Positions 13,523 to 20,799 of a stretch of 31,039 nucleotides of DNA are shown here, piece after piece (position 1 is the first letter of the stretch; every line of letters starts with the position of its first letter). The translations under genes were made by a program, and so were the position numbers. Below the pieces are notes generated by a model. It searched no databases, had not been told where the DNA came from, and saw nothing but the letters and a program-made list of their open reading frames with translations. Source of the stretch: Azoarcus_F sp036734105 (GTDB taxonomy: Bacteria > Pseudomonadota > Gammaproteobacteria > Burkholderiales > Rhodocyclaceae); assembly GCA_036734105.1 (NCBI GenBank), contig DAIMZH010000038.1:1-31039 (forward strand), read 5' to 3'.

Positions 13523-14602
13523 AATGCTGATCTTGGGAAAGGCCGCAGGCGTGGCGCTGTCTCGGCGTGACAAACGGGCGACGGTGGCACGGGCAATACG
13601 ACGGTAGGACTCGGCCAACGCGCCATCAGGGTCGGCCACAACGGTGGGCATGCCGTTGTCGGCCTGCTCGCGGATGCGGATGTCCAGCGGCAGGGCGCCG
13701 ATGAAATCAATGCCGTGCTTTTCGGCCATGCGCTCGCCACCGCCCTCGCCAAACACATGCTCCTGGTGGCCGCACTCGCTGCAACAGTGCAGGCCCATGT
13801 TTTCGATGATGCCCAGCACCGGCACCCCCACCTTGTCAAACATCTTCAAGCCCCGGGTCGCATCCAGCAGGGCAATATCCTGCGGCGTTGTCACCACCAC
13901 CGCACCGGCAATCTTCACGCGCTGCGCCAGCGACAGTTGCACATCGCCAGTGCCCGGCGGCATGTCGATCACCAGATAATCCAGATCCTTCCAGTCGGTA
14001 TCGCGCAGCAGCTGATCGAGCGCCTGGGTCACCATGGAACCGCGCCAGATCATCGGCTCCTCTTCATCCACCAGAAAACCGGCAGACATGGCCTGCACGC
14101 CGTAATTCATCAGCGGTTGAAAACGCTTGCCGTCATACGAGCGCGGCCTGCCGGAGATGCCCAGCATGCGCGGCAGGCTGGGGCCGTAGACGTCGGCGTC
14201 CAGCATGCCAACCCTGGCCCCTTCGTCAGACAGCGCCAACGCCAGATTGACCGAGGTAGTCGACTTGCCTACCCCGCCCTTACCAGACGACACCGCGATG
14301 ATGCGCCGCACACCTGGCAAGGCGTTGGCTTCATCCTGAGCGTTCTCGCTAGGCCTGGCGGTTTGCACCGTCACCTCAACCGTCATCCCGGCTGCCAGGC
14401 CAGACACCGCCTGGCTGACCGCATGGCGCAGCTCCACAGCAAAACGACGCGCCGGAAAATCAAGGCGCAGTCCTATGGACAGTTTGCCATCATCCAGCCC
14501 GATGCTGTCGATACAACCTGCCGAGAGCAGATCACTGCCAAAGTGCGGTTCAACATAGGCCGCGAGCGCAGCCTCCACTTGCTGTCTGGTGACTTGTGTC
14601 AT
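13511..14602 (-). CDS. apbC: Fe-S cluster carrier ATPase ApbC/Mrp
   Basis: A 363-residue P-loop ATPase that carries and transfers [4Fe-4S] clusters in the cytoplasm. An N-terminal MIP18-like domain (about 1-90) is followed by the deviant Walker A GKGGVGKS (about 107-114), the YGPSLPRMLG block, the MPPGTGDVQLSL motif and the cluster-binding CSEC pair (about 275-278). Length and order are normal for the family. ATG 14600-14602 has GGAGAG before it and is preferred to an upstream start at 14641. It is convergent with the sigma-54 activator gene. Its presence near Fe-S-rich formate dehydrogenase genes may be chance, since it is a housekeeping gene. Confidence 0.95.
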   Translation of the reverse strand: MTQVTRQQVEAALAAYVEPHFGSDLLSAGCIDSIGLDDGKLSIGLRLDFPARRFAVELRHAVSQAVSGLAAGMTVEVTVQTARPSENAQDEANALPGVRRIIAVSSGKGGVGKSTTSVNLALALSDEGARVGMLDADVYGPSLPRMLGISGRPRSYDGKRFQPLMNYGVQAMSAGFLVDEEEPMIWRGSMVTQALDQLLRDTDWKDLDYLVIDMPPGTGDVQLSLAQRVKIAGAVVVTTPQDIALLDATRGLKMFDKVGVPVLGIIENMGLHCCSECGHQEHVFGEGGGERMAEKHGIDFIGALPLDIRIREQADNGMPTVVADPDGALAESYRRIARATVARLSRRDSATPAAFPKISISES

Positions 14603-14764
14603 GTATCTCTCCGAAACGCTCCGGATGCACGCATCCGTCACTGGGGGTTTTGCGAACAGTTGGCCGGTGGCGGATCACCCCGGCTTTTTTCTATAATGGC
14701 TACAGTTCTGCTGCGGTGTAGCGTGACGGGTAAACAACGAAGGCACCTTGGCGCTTTGAATGAT

Positions 14765-14781
14765 GCTGGTTCGAGTCCAGC
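14765..14781 (+). other. tRNA T-arm-like hairpin
   Basis: GCTGG-TTCGAGT-CCAGC is a perfect T-arm sequence, and a partial acceptor match (TGCGG at 14712 with CCGCA) exists. A proper D arm and anticodon arm could not be folded. It may be a decayed tRNA or chance. It lies in the 273-base gap between apbC and the LprI-family gene, which holds no gene. Confidence 0.3.
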
Positions 14782-14810
14782 CCCGCATCGATGCCATTCG
14801 GGTCATATCC

Positions 14811-14836
14811 CATTTTTTACCTTCATTTTTTACCTT
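14811..14836. repeat. Tandem 13-base repeat
   Basis: CATTTTTTACCTT occurs twice in a row, downstream of the LprI-family gene. T-rich on the plus strand; no hairpin adjoins it. Confidence 0.85.
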
Positions 14837-14875
14837 TTCTCTTCGCAAGCGCGCCCAGAAGGGCTAACCTCAGCT

Positions 14876-15442
14876 TCATTGGGACCACCTGCCTTCGAGC
14901 TTGAGCGTCTGGCGCGCGGTTTCGTGCAGGTGGCAAGCCATGGTCGCCGGGCCAGCACCGCTGCCGCCCAACCATTGTGCGTGCTCATACTGGCAGACCG
15001 CGTCACGAAATGCGATCCAGGTACGCTGCATCTCGCGCAGAGTGCTTTCCAGCGCAATGGTGGTGGCTCGGATGCTGGTCATCTCCGCGTCCGACTGGCG
15101 CGCGTCCGCCATGCGCTCTGCGTAGGCAGCATTTAGTCGGTCATCCCAGTACTGCAACTCGGCACCAAGACAGGCGATCATGCCGATCGTGGTGTCGCCG
15201 CCAGGGGTGGACATACACTCCTGCGCCGATCGGCCGACACACTCCAGCACTGCATATCCCTCTGCAGCTACTGAAGACGATGAAACCTCCGCCACGCACG
15301 CAGCGGTGGCGTCGGGCAAGAATTCCGGCTCTGCCCGGGCCACGCCCGCCATGAATGCTGCCGCCACTGCCGTCAGCAGATAGCGGTTTCCCGACCTCTG
15401 CCAGGCCAGGTGATCAGAATATTGCAAGGTCTGCGTCTGCAT
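14876..15442 (-). CDS. Secreted LprI-family (DUF1311) protein
   Basis: A 188-residue exported protein. A signal peptide is visible (RYLLTAVAAAFMAGVARA, cleavage after about residue 36). The C-terminal half has the LprI/DUF1311 pattern: CLGAELQYWDDRLNAAY, then MQRTWIAFRDAVCQYE and a final AC...ETARQTLKLE, with four cysteines likely to form disulfides. LprI of Mycobacterium inhibits lysozyme, and that gives the family its name, but most members are uncharacterised. ATG 15440-15442 puts the signal near the N-terminus; upstream in-frame starts would add about 60 unrelated residues. It stands alone in its region. Confidence 0.85.
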   Translation of the reverse strand: MQTQTLQYSDHLAWQRSGNRYLLTAVAAAFMAGVARAEPEFLPDATAACVAEVSSSSVAAEGYAVLECVGRSAQECMSTPGGDTTIGMIACLGAELQYWDDRLNAAYAERMADARQSDAEMTSIRATTIALESTLREMQRTWIAFRDAVCQYEHAQWLGGSGAGPATMACHLHETARQTLKLEGRWSQ

Positions 15443-15809
15443 ATGGTGGGCACTCTTTACGCTCTGACTTGGACTCGGGCCTAGGATAGGAAATCCAACG
15501 CAACATTCGGGAGTATCAGCGCCCCTGGCAGCCTGAGTCAATCGTCGATCTGGCATCCTGAAGTTCTCGGCGCAGCCATAAAGCGCCCGTGCCCCCGGCA
15601 CCGTCTGTCGCCGTGACAAGCATTAAAGTATCTATTCACCTTCCATTCAGGACTATCAATCAGCAGATCGTTGCCATTCGCAACCGACTCGCCAACGGGC
15701 CACCAGCCTTACGCCGACCCGTGCACATGGACCTGAGCGCGAGTCTCGCACCTGCTTGAGCCGCCACAATGCCTGGCGAACCATTGGGGCTGGCACTGGT
15801 TGAAGATTT
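15443..15809. other. 367-base gap with no gene seen
   Basis: Open frames here are short and lack ribosome sites. It holds the promoter region of the LprI-family gene and the 3' flank of the GNAT gene. Confidence 0.5.
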
Positions 15810-16307
15810 TCAGTTTGCCGACACGGCTTGCAGCTTGAGGCGCATGACCCGGGCAGAAACACCATACTCCGGGCTGGCCTGCTGTTTCGCGCAGACCGAG
15901 AAACCCAGCCCGGACCAGAACGGCACGGAGTCTTGCACGGCGACCAGCAAGACTTGCCGGAAGTCGGCCCGGCTGGCGCGCTCAAGCAGATAACAAACCA
16001 TGCGTTTTCCAACCCCTTTGCCGCTCAGCACCGGGGAGACCGCCAGGTCGTGGAGAAACAGGTTGCGCCCGGTGCCCTGCGCTGCCAGGTCCTGATAAAG
16101 TTTGGGCGGGTTGTCCTGCGGCCAGGCGTGGGCCAGCAGATAGGCCTGTACCTCACCCCTCAGCCGGAACACAAAACAGCAGTGAGGGCTGTTGAGCCAC
16201 TTGCTGCGCAGGGTCTGGCGGGACTCCGGTTCGATCTGGTGATAAACCTCGGACTGCAACTGGACGATGGCGTCCCAGTCTGCTTCTTCAATTGGCTGAA
16301 TGGCCAT
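15810..16307 (-). CDS. GNAT family N-acetyltransferase
   Basis: A 165-residue enzyme expected to transfer acetyl from acetyl-CoA to an amine; the substrate is unknown. The N-terminus (MAIQPIEEADWDAIVQLQ) is the typical first strand and helix. The core LHDLAVSPVLSGKGVGKRMV (about residues 85-104) contains the acetyl-CoA pyrophosphate loop (GKGVGKRM), and the DSVPFWSGLGFSV block (about 126-138) is the usual motif B. Its first codons and promoter region lie in a 79-base sequence that is repeated at 19922-20000, where only a 5' remnant follows. No clear ribosome site is seen. Confidence 0.9.
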   Translation of the reverse strand: MAIQPIEEADWDAIVQLQSEVYHQIEPESRQTLRSKWLNSPHCCFVFRLRGEVQAYLLAHAWPQDNPPKLYQDLAAQGTGRNLFLHDLAVSPVLSGKGVGKRMVCYLLERASRADFRQVLLVAVQDSVPFWSGLGFSVCAKQQASPEYGVSARVMRLKLQAVSAN

Positions 16308-16349
16308 TTTGTGTATTGTGTTTGCGCGTTAGCTGTTGAGATGATATCG
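16271..16349 (+). repeat. Copy A of 79-base direct repeat, spanning the GNAT gene start
   Basis: Matches 19922-20000 at 68 of 79 bases without gaps. It covers the first 13 codons of the GNAT gene and its upstream region. Confidence 0.85.
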
Positions 16350-16655
16350 AAAGTGGGAAAAAGGTCAGACCCGATTCGTGTAGTGAACAAAAGGGCGATG
16401 CGTGCGTATGCTATTTTCAACGAAGAGCTGGTGAACAGTGCAGCGAGTTAGGCGATCTGGGGTTTCGTGATCAGTCGCAGATTCTACGTGCCCTCAACGT
16501 AAAAAACCTGCTGCCCAGCAACAGCTCGCGTTGTTGTAGGGGCACGTTTGAAAATCGGGTGCAAATGAATCAAGAACTTGGGCGACTAACTGTCGAACTC
16601 CGGTGGTAATGATGGACAAGAGCTTGATGCTCGACGCTTTCACGCAACTCTCTTT
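16350..16655. other. Gap at the left end of the repeat-bounded segment, no gene seen
   Basis: Contains only short frames. A frame ending AYAIFNEELVNSAAS (about 16396-16451) could be a relic but has no start site. Confidence 0.4.
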
Positions 16656-17003
16656 CTACTCAAACAAGATGGCTTCGATTCGAGCCAAGACTTCGTCAAC
16701 GATGTATTGCGGCACCGTTTCCTTGTGGCGCACGTTTCGCGCCCGCCAGTCCAGCGACTTCAATTGGTGGCAATGCACCGCGCCCTGCGTATCGGTGCCG
16801 ACCCCCATCAGCGTGACCACCGTCCCGTAGGTACGGGCAGCGGCAGCACCTCCCTGCGAAATCGGACAAATCATCGCCAACCCTTGTTGGTTGAAGACCT
16901 TGCCGCTCAGGACGAGGCCGAAATGCGGGCCTTTCATCTCCCGACCAGAAGACGGGTCGAAATCGAGATGCACGATGTCGCCACGGTTCGGCAGGTACGC
17001 CAT
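16656..17003 (-). CDS. MazF/PemK-family toxin
   Basis: A 115-residue protein with the layout of MazF/PemK (ChpB-like) mRNA interferases. The N-terminus has LPNRGDIVHLDFDPSSGREM, including the conserved RGD-IV and DP-x-GREMKG motif, then HFGLVLSG and MICPISQG. These toxins cut mRNA at short sequences and stop growth when their antitoxin is lost. The start overlaps the antitoxin stop (TGATG), the usual coupling of such pairs. It is inside the segment bounded by 79-base repeats, and such modules help keep mobile segments in the genome. Confidence 0.93.
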   Translation of the reverse strand: MAYLPNRGDIVHLDFDPSSGREMKGPHFGLVLSGKVFNQQGLAMICPISQGGAAAARTYGTVVTLMGVGTDTQGAVHCHQLKSLDWRARNVRHKETVPQYIVDEVLARIEAILFE

Positions 17004-17251
17004 CAGCCGTTCTCCAGTCCAACCGAGGGCATTTCATCCCAGCCTTCGACACGCGGCAGCCCTTGCGGCATTTCGGCCATCAGGTCGGCCAGCTTGTAAC
17101 GCGGGCGAGTCGGTGCCTCGACAGTCATCTTCTTGCCAAGGAGATGAAGTTCAACCTGGGAGCCGTCGCTCAAGCCATTCTGGTCAATAAAAGCCTTGGG
17201 CACCGTCATCACGAGTGAGCCACCAGCTTTGCGTAGGGTCTGAAGCATCAT
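17003..17251 (-). CDS. AbrB/MazE-type antitoxin
   Basis: An 82-residue protein with an N-terminal swapped-hairpin AbrB domain (LRKAGGSLVMTVPKAFIDQ and GSQVELHL, about residues 6-37) that would bind its own promoter. A C-terminal tail (KLADLMAEMPQGLP) would neutralise the toxin. Two adjacent ATGs follow AGGAGG; the second (17248) has better spacing. It precedes and overlaps the toxin gene by one base, as expected for a MazEF-type operon. Confidence 0.9.
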   Translation of the reverse strand: MMLQTLRKAGGSLVMTVPKAFIDQNGLSDGSQVELHLLGKKMTVEAPTRPRYKLADLMAEMPQGLPRVEGWDEMPSVGLENG

Positions 17252-17488
17252 AGCCTCCTATTTTTCACAAGTGCTATTTTAGTATCACCGCATGTTTTAC
17301 TCAAGTAGGACATTCAGAAGATGGTTATAAATGAGCGTGAAAGTGCGTCGCGTGCCATTGACCAGCAGACGCGAGTTGAAACCATCAAAGCGGGGTCAAG
17401 AGCTTGCGTCAATCATCAGTCACCTGTTGCCTCTCTTCGGTGAGTCCCCGTCTTCGAACACACGAATGTCGTTGATTGAAACTTTTGA

Positions 17489-18165
17489 CTACATCAGTAC
17501 CAAGTCAGAAACATGACAACGCGTTTTTGTCGCTTGAGTATGAATGAAGCCCATGTTGAAGTCGGCAACCGCCTTCGACTCTCCAGCAGAAACCACCTCA
17601 TAAACGACCCGCTTGTTCGCGCCGATGCGAGTTCCGCTGTTGGAAAAGTGTTCGCAGGTCAGTTCGATGTCTTTCACATTGCGCGCCCCATTGTTGGCAA
17701 AGGTGACGCTGATCACCATGACGTTATCAAAACCACGCTTGGTCCAAGTCAAGCCCTTGAGTTCAACGTCTGAAATAGCTACTGCCTTCGGATTCGGTCG
17801 GGGTGCTGCGCTTTGTTGGGGTGAAGGACTTTGATTGGTAGATCCGGAGTCTGAAGAAGCCAACCACCAGATGGCAGCAAATGCCACCCCACGGGACAGC
17901 AGGGTCTGCCAGCCGGAAACGTAGTTCGCAACCATATTGGGATGCCCGCACTTTGGGCATGTGGGAGCCTTTTTCGAAATTTGCTCACCGCAATTTGCGC
18001 ACTCGATGTTCTTGATCTTCCCAACCCCGACAGCCAGACAATGATGGACCCACTGAACTTGGAACCGATCTCCCACAGGATCAGCGCCAAAAGCCATAGC
18101 CAGAACTGAGACGTGAACAAACCCTACCAGAACAGACCCACCGCAGACAGACGAAATGCAATCAT
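17489..18165 (-). pseudogene. Zinc-ribbon membrane protein gene with an in-frame stop and a frameshift
   Basis: The main frame (to 17489) carries a zinc ribbon, IECANCGEQISKKAPTCPKC, a membrane span near GVAFAAIWWLA, and a C-terminal beta-rich domain of about 100 residues. It has no good start just before the ribbon. Upstream, ATG 18163-18165 follows GAGGAAG and reads MIAFRLSAVGLFW, then TAG (18124-18126), then in the same frame a hydrophobic segment (FWLWLLALILWEIG). A one-base shift near 18020 would join this to the ribbon. The simplest view is one gene with two lesions, a nonsense codon and a frameshift, or two sequencing errors. Function is unknown; such ribbons are common in membrane-associated hypothetical proteins. 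Confidence 0.5.
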
Positions 18166-18353
18166 CGCTTCCTCACCCCTGAACGGACAATAACAACCAC
18201 GATAATCGCGATGATCTTGAAAACCACAAGATAAAAAGCTCCGATCAGATAAGGGTAACTCGAAAAACCTCTTTTACAGAAAATTAAGACTCTATAAATC
18301 AGTAATTTGCAGCGCTTATGCTGGCAAAGCTCGGGGTTTTTCGAGGTGCCCAT
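18162..18353 (-). CDS. Small single-span membrane protein, hypothetical
   Basis: A 63-residue frame with one strongly hydrophobic segment (YLIGAFYLVVFKIIAIIVVV) and a basic C-terminus. Its TGA overlaps the ATG of the next gene as ATGA, which suggests real coupled translation. The start region overlaps the end of the ORF at 18316-18495 by 38 bases, so one of the two starts may be wrong. Confidence 0.35.
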   Translation of the reverse strand: MGTSKNPELCQHKRCKLLIYRVLIFCKRGFSSYPYLIGAFYLVVFKIIAIIVVVIVRSGVRKR

Positions 18354-18495
18354 AAATCACCAGAAACAAAGCACGCTCAATCCGGCTCGGAAAAAACCAG
18401 TCCATCCAGGAGCGTGCTCCGTGAAGTAACTCGCCCAATTCGCTGACACCCGACAGGCCACCAAACTCATCCGAGTCTAAATCGCGACGGTTCAT
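18316..18495 (-). CDS. Hypothetical 59-residue protein
   Basis: Starts at ATG 18493-18495 with GGAG nine bases upstream. It has an acidic N-terminal half (RRDLDSDEFGGLSGVSELGE) and a short amphipathic C-terminus. No family is recognised. It is inside the repeat-bounded segment on the same strand as its neighbours. Confidence 0.35.
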   Translation of the reverse strand: MNRRDLDSDEFGGLSGVSELGELLHGARSWMDWFFPSRIERALFLVIYGHLEKPRALPA

Positions 18496-18572
18496 GGCAT
18501 TCGCTCCAATCAAACCTTTTTGAAGAACAGCGCAGCGACCACATCATTCCGATCAGCTATAGCTGCACGCAC

Positions 18573-19082
18573 CTAGAAGTCAGCAGAGTCCCGAGAAAAA
18601 CGGACGAATTCATATCGGCCCATGTACTCCCACTGATTCACGGCGAGCTTCATGAACACCGGAATCACCCCACCTTGCCTGGCCATGCGCTCAGCCTTTC
18701 CCTCGATGCGTGGCCCACGGCCTATCAAGACACAATCCGGCGCTTCAGGATTCTTGGTTTTCGTGAAGCAGCCACATTGAATACCGTTGCGGTTCTGCAC
18801 CAAGTACGAGCCTCCTTTGGCATCGCCGCCAAAATGAGCACAAATGAAATCGTGTGTATAGACCTTTCCCACTTCAAGCTGCGTTTCCATGTTCTGCTCC
18901 TGATGACCAAGGTGTTTGTTTTGCTCCAGCCATTTAACGATGTCTGATTTGAGCCAGATCTGGCCGCAAGCGAGATCCGCAACAGACTTGGGAAAGCTTG
19001 GATCACGAATCACCCAGTTTCCAACCGCCGCACGACTGACTGACGCCAACTCGGCAATTTCAGTTGTGCCAACAAATTCCAT
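18573..19082 (-). CDS. HTH protein with an unrecognised C-terminal domain
   Basis: A 169-residue protein. Residues about 1-50 form a helix-turn-helix of the AlpA or MerR-N-like kind (EIAELASVSRAAVGNWVIRD). Residues about 65-165 form a second domain with GKVYTHDFICAHFGGDAKGG, then FTKTKNPEAPDCVLIGRGP and a closing IPVFMKLAVNQWEYMGRYEF. I do not recognise this domain for certain; the pattern faintly recalls SRA/PUA-like modules of some restriction proteins. ATG 19080-19082 has GGGAG six bases before it. A perfect palindrome lies just upstream, suggesting autoregulation. Confidence 0.75.
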   Translation of the reverse strand: MEFVGTTEIAELASVSRAAVGNWVIRDPSFPKSVADLACGQIWLKSDIVKWLEQNKHLGHQEQNMETQLEVGKVYTHDFICAHFGGDAKGGSYLVQNRNGIQCGCFTKTKNPEAPDCVLIGRGPRIEGKAERMARQGGVIPVFMKLAVNQWEYMGRYEFVRFSRDSADF

Positions 19083-19101
19083 TTCCATCTCCCGTGTGAT
19101 C

Positions 19102-19118
19102 ATTGTCAAAATGACAAT
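19102..19118. promoter_or_regulatory. Perfect 17-base palindrome, likely operator of the HTH gene
   Basis: ATTGTCA-AAA-TGACAAT is fully symmetrical and begins 20 bases upstream of the start codon of the HTH protein gene. The position suits an autoregulatory operator. Confidence 0.65.
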
Positions 19119-19186
19119 TCAACGTGTGACTCATGTAAACACTCTTTACGCTAAGATCAACTTCACCATTACAGAAGGGAATGTAA

Positions 19187-19294
19187 GTGTCCAGTCGGTC
19201 AGTTTCCCCACTGAAAGGCAGGGATGTGATTGATCCGGAATACGCGCTGTTCCAAGGCAAACCCAACCCTTGCAGCGAAGCAGGCATCGACTAA
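19187..19294 (+). CDS. Possible 35-residue ORF
   Basis: GTG start behind GAAGGG with eight-base spacing; it ends in GKPNPCSEAGID. It has no known relative and could be a fragment. It lies in the 322-base gap between the HTH gene and the DUF3291 gene, which otherwise holds only the operator. Confidence 0.2.
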   Translation: MSSRSVSPLKGRDVIDPEYALFQGKPNPCSEAGID

Positions 19295-19405
19295 ATCAAG
19301 GCCACGTTTTGCAAGCTTGGCTAAGCGTTTGTCCAGACACCAAACCTGCCTGTCCCCACTGCCACGATGCAAGGCTATACTTCGCAGCTACTGAGGGAGG
19401 GATAC

Positions 19406-19903
19406 ATGGCGGCTTACGAACTCGCGCAACTGAATATCGCCTTGCTCAAGGCACCGTTGGAATCACCCTTGCTAGCCGACTTTGTGGCCAATCTTGAGCG
19501 TATCAATGCTCTGGCCGAGGCTGCGCCAGGCTTTGTGTGGCGCTTGGCAACCGAGGATGGAGACGCTACCGCGCTGCGGCCTTTTGGCGGCGACTACATC
19601 GTCAATCTGTCGGTGTGGACCAATGTCGAATCGCTGCAGGCTTTTGTTTATGCGTCGGATCACGCCAGGATCATGAGCCGCCGACGCGAATGGTTCGAGC
19701 GTATGCAGGACGCCCATGCCGTGCTGTGGTGGGTTCCGACCGGTCACAGGCCGGACTTGCAGGAGGCGGCAGACCGACTGGAGGCTTTGCGCGAGCAGGG
19801 GCCACACGCCGAGGCCTTCACGTTCCGCAAGGCCTATTACCCCCCCGATCCGCGCTTTCATGGGGGTGGGCGGGGCTTTCCCGACCCCTGCTCGTGGACT
19901 TGA
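19406..19903 (+). CDS. DUF3291 domain protein
   Basis: A 165-residue protein. It has the full DUF3291 pattern: YELAQLNIALLKAPLESP at the start, AAPGFVWRLATEDGDATALRP (about residues 38-58), NLSVWTNVESLQAFVY (about 66-81), RRREWFERM and VLWWVPTGHRPDLQEA (about 105-122). The family has a dimeric alpha-beta barrel fold like antibiotic monooxygenases; no substrate is known. ATG 19406 has GGAGGG before it. It is the only well-supported plus-strand gene in the repeat-bounded segment and ends 18 bases before the right repeat copy. Confidence 0.93.
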   Translation: MAAYELAQLNIALLKAPLESPLLADFVANLERINALAEAAPGFVWRLATEDGDATALRPFGGDYIVNLSVWTNVESLQAFVYASDHARIMSRRREWFERMQDAHAVLWWVPTGHRPDLQEAADRLEALREQGPHAEAFTFRKAYYPPDPRFHGGGRGFPDPCSWT

Positions 19904-19921
19904 GCGCGTGCCTGGCACCTG

Positions 19922-20000
19922 CCGTCCCGGTCTGCTTGTTCAATTGGCTGAATAGCCGTGTTGTGTATTGTGTTTGCGCGCTATCTGAGCAGATGATGTC
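19922..20000 (+). repeat. Copy B of 79-base direct repeat with a GNAT gene 5' remnant
   Basis: On the minus strand it would encode TAIQPIEQADRD, matching the start of the GNAT protein (MAIQPIEEADWD), but the ATG is ACG and the similarity ends after codon 13. It is a truncated second copy. Confidence 0.85.
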
Positions 20001-20102
20001 GCGGCTGCAAGGACATTGATCCAACAAACACGACAATACCCCGATCAGCCAGCAAAACGGCTTTGCAGCATGGTCATCAGCGATACCCGTGGGAGAATGC
20101 AT

Positions 20103-20750
20103 ATGTACCTCGTGACACGCTTTCTGATCGCTCTGAGTCTGGCATTCACTCCCGCGCTGTCGCTGGCTGACTCACGGCAAGCCTTGATTGCTGCGGTGCA
20201 GGACGGGCAATTGGCCCGGGTGGCGATTCTGCTGGATAACGGCACCTCGCCCGAGGCGGCCAGCGGTCCGGGCGAGCATGAGGGCAAGACTGCGCTGATG
20301 TGGGCAGCCGAGAGTGGCCGTGGGGATATTGCCCAGCTTCTTGTCGACTACGGCGCCTTGCCAGACCGAGCCAACCCCAAGGGGGGCACGGCGCTGATGT
20401 ATGCGGCAGTGGCCGGACAGGCGGCCATGGTCGATTTGCTGGTCCGGGCCGGTGCCAACCCAGACCACAGGGTACGGCACGGCTGGACGCCCTTGCTGCT
20501 GGCCACGGTAAAAGGCCATGTCGCGACAGTGCAGGCCCTGGCTTACCACGGTGCGCAACCGGATACCCGGGATGTCTACGGTTGGACCTTGTTGATGCAC
20601 GCTGTCGACCGGCAGGATATCGACATGGTGCGTGCATTGCTGAGCCTGGGCCTTGATCCGACCGACGGCGATGGCAACGGCAACACTGCTTTGACGCTGG
20701 CCGCACACACCAGCAACGCCGAGCTGACGAAACTGCTCAGCCCGCCATGA
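20103..20750 (+). CDS. Secreted ankyrin-repeat protein
   Basis: A 215-residue protein. A signal peptide (VTRFLIALSLAFTPALSLA, cleaved after about residue 22) is followed by five to six ankyrin repeats of about 33 residues. The repeats carry the usual marks GKTALMWAAESGRGDIAQLLV, GGTALMYAAVAGQ, GWTPLLLATVKGH, GWTLLMHAVDRQD and GNTALTLAAH. It should act in the periplasm through protein-protein contact. Bacterial ankyrin proteins often sit beside the enzyme they protect; here the convergent neighbour is the Rieske-like protein. ATG 20103 is chosen because GGGAG lies seven to eight bases before it; a second ATG at 20097 is too close to that site. Confidence 0.92.
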   Translation: MYLVTRFLIALSLAFTPALSLADSRQALIAAVQDGQLARVAILLDNGTSPEAASGPGEHEGKTALMWAAESGRGDIAQLLVDYGALPDRANPKGGTALMYAAVAGQAAMVDLLVRAGANPDHRVRHGWTPLLLATVKGHVATVQALAYHGAQPDTRDVYGWTLLMHAVDRQDIDMVRALLSLGLDPTDGDGNGNTALTLAAHTSNAELTKLLSPP

Positions 20751-20799
20751 GATGCCAGGTAGAACCATCGTCTGGCATATCGCAGGCAGGCGACCAGGT

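Noticed and set aside
14712..14788. Complete tRNA gene
   Set aside because: Only the T-arm and part of the acceptor pair; no cloverleaf with an anticodon stem could be drawn.
17331..17516. A 61-codon plus-strand ORF beside the toxin-antitoxin genes
   Set aside because: No ribosome site, no family features, and its end overlaps the convergent zinc-ribbon frame.
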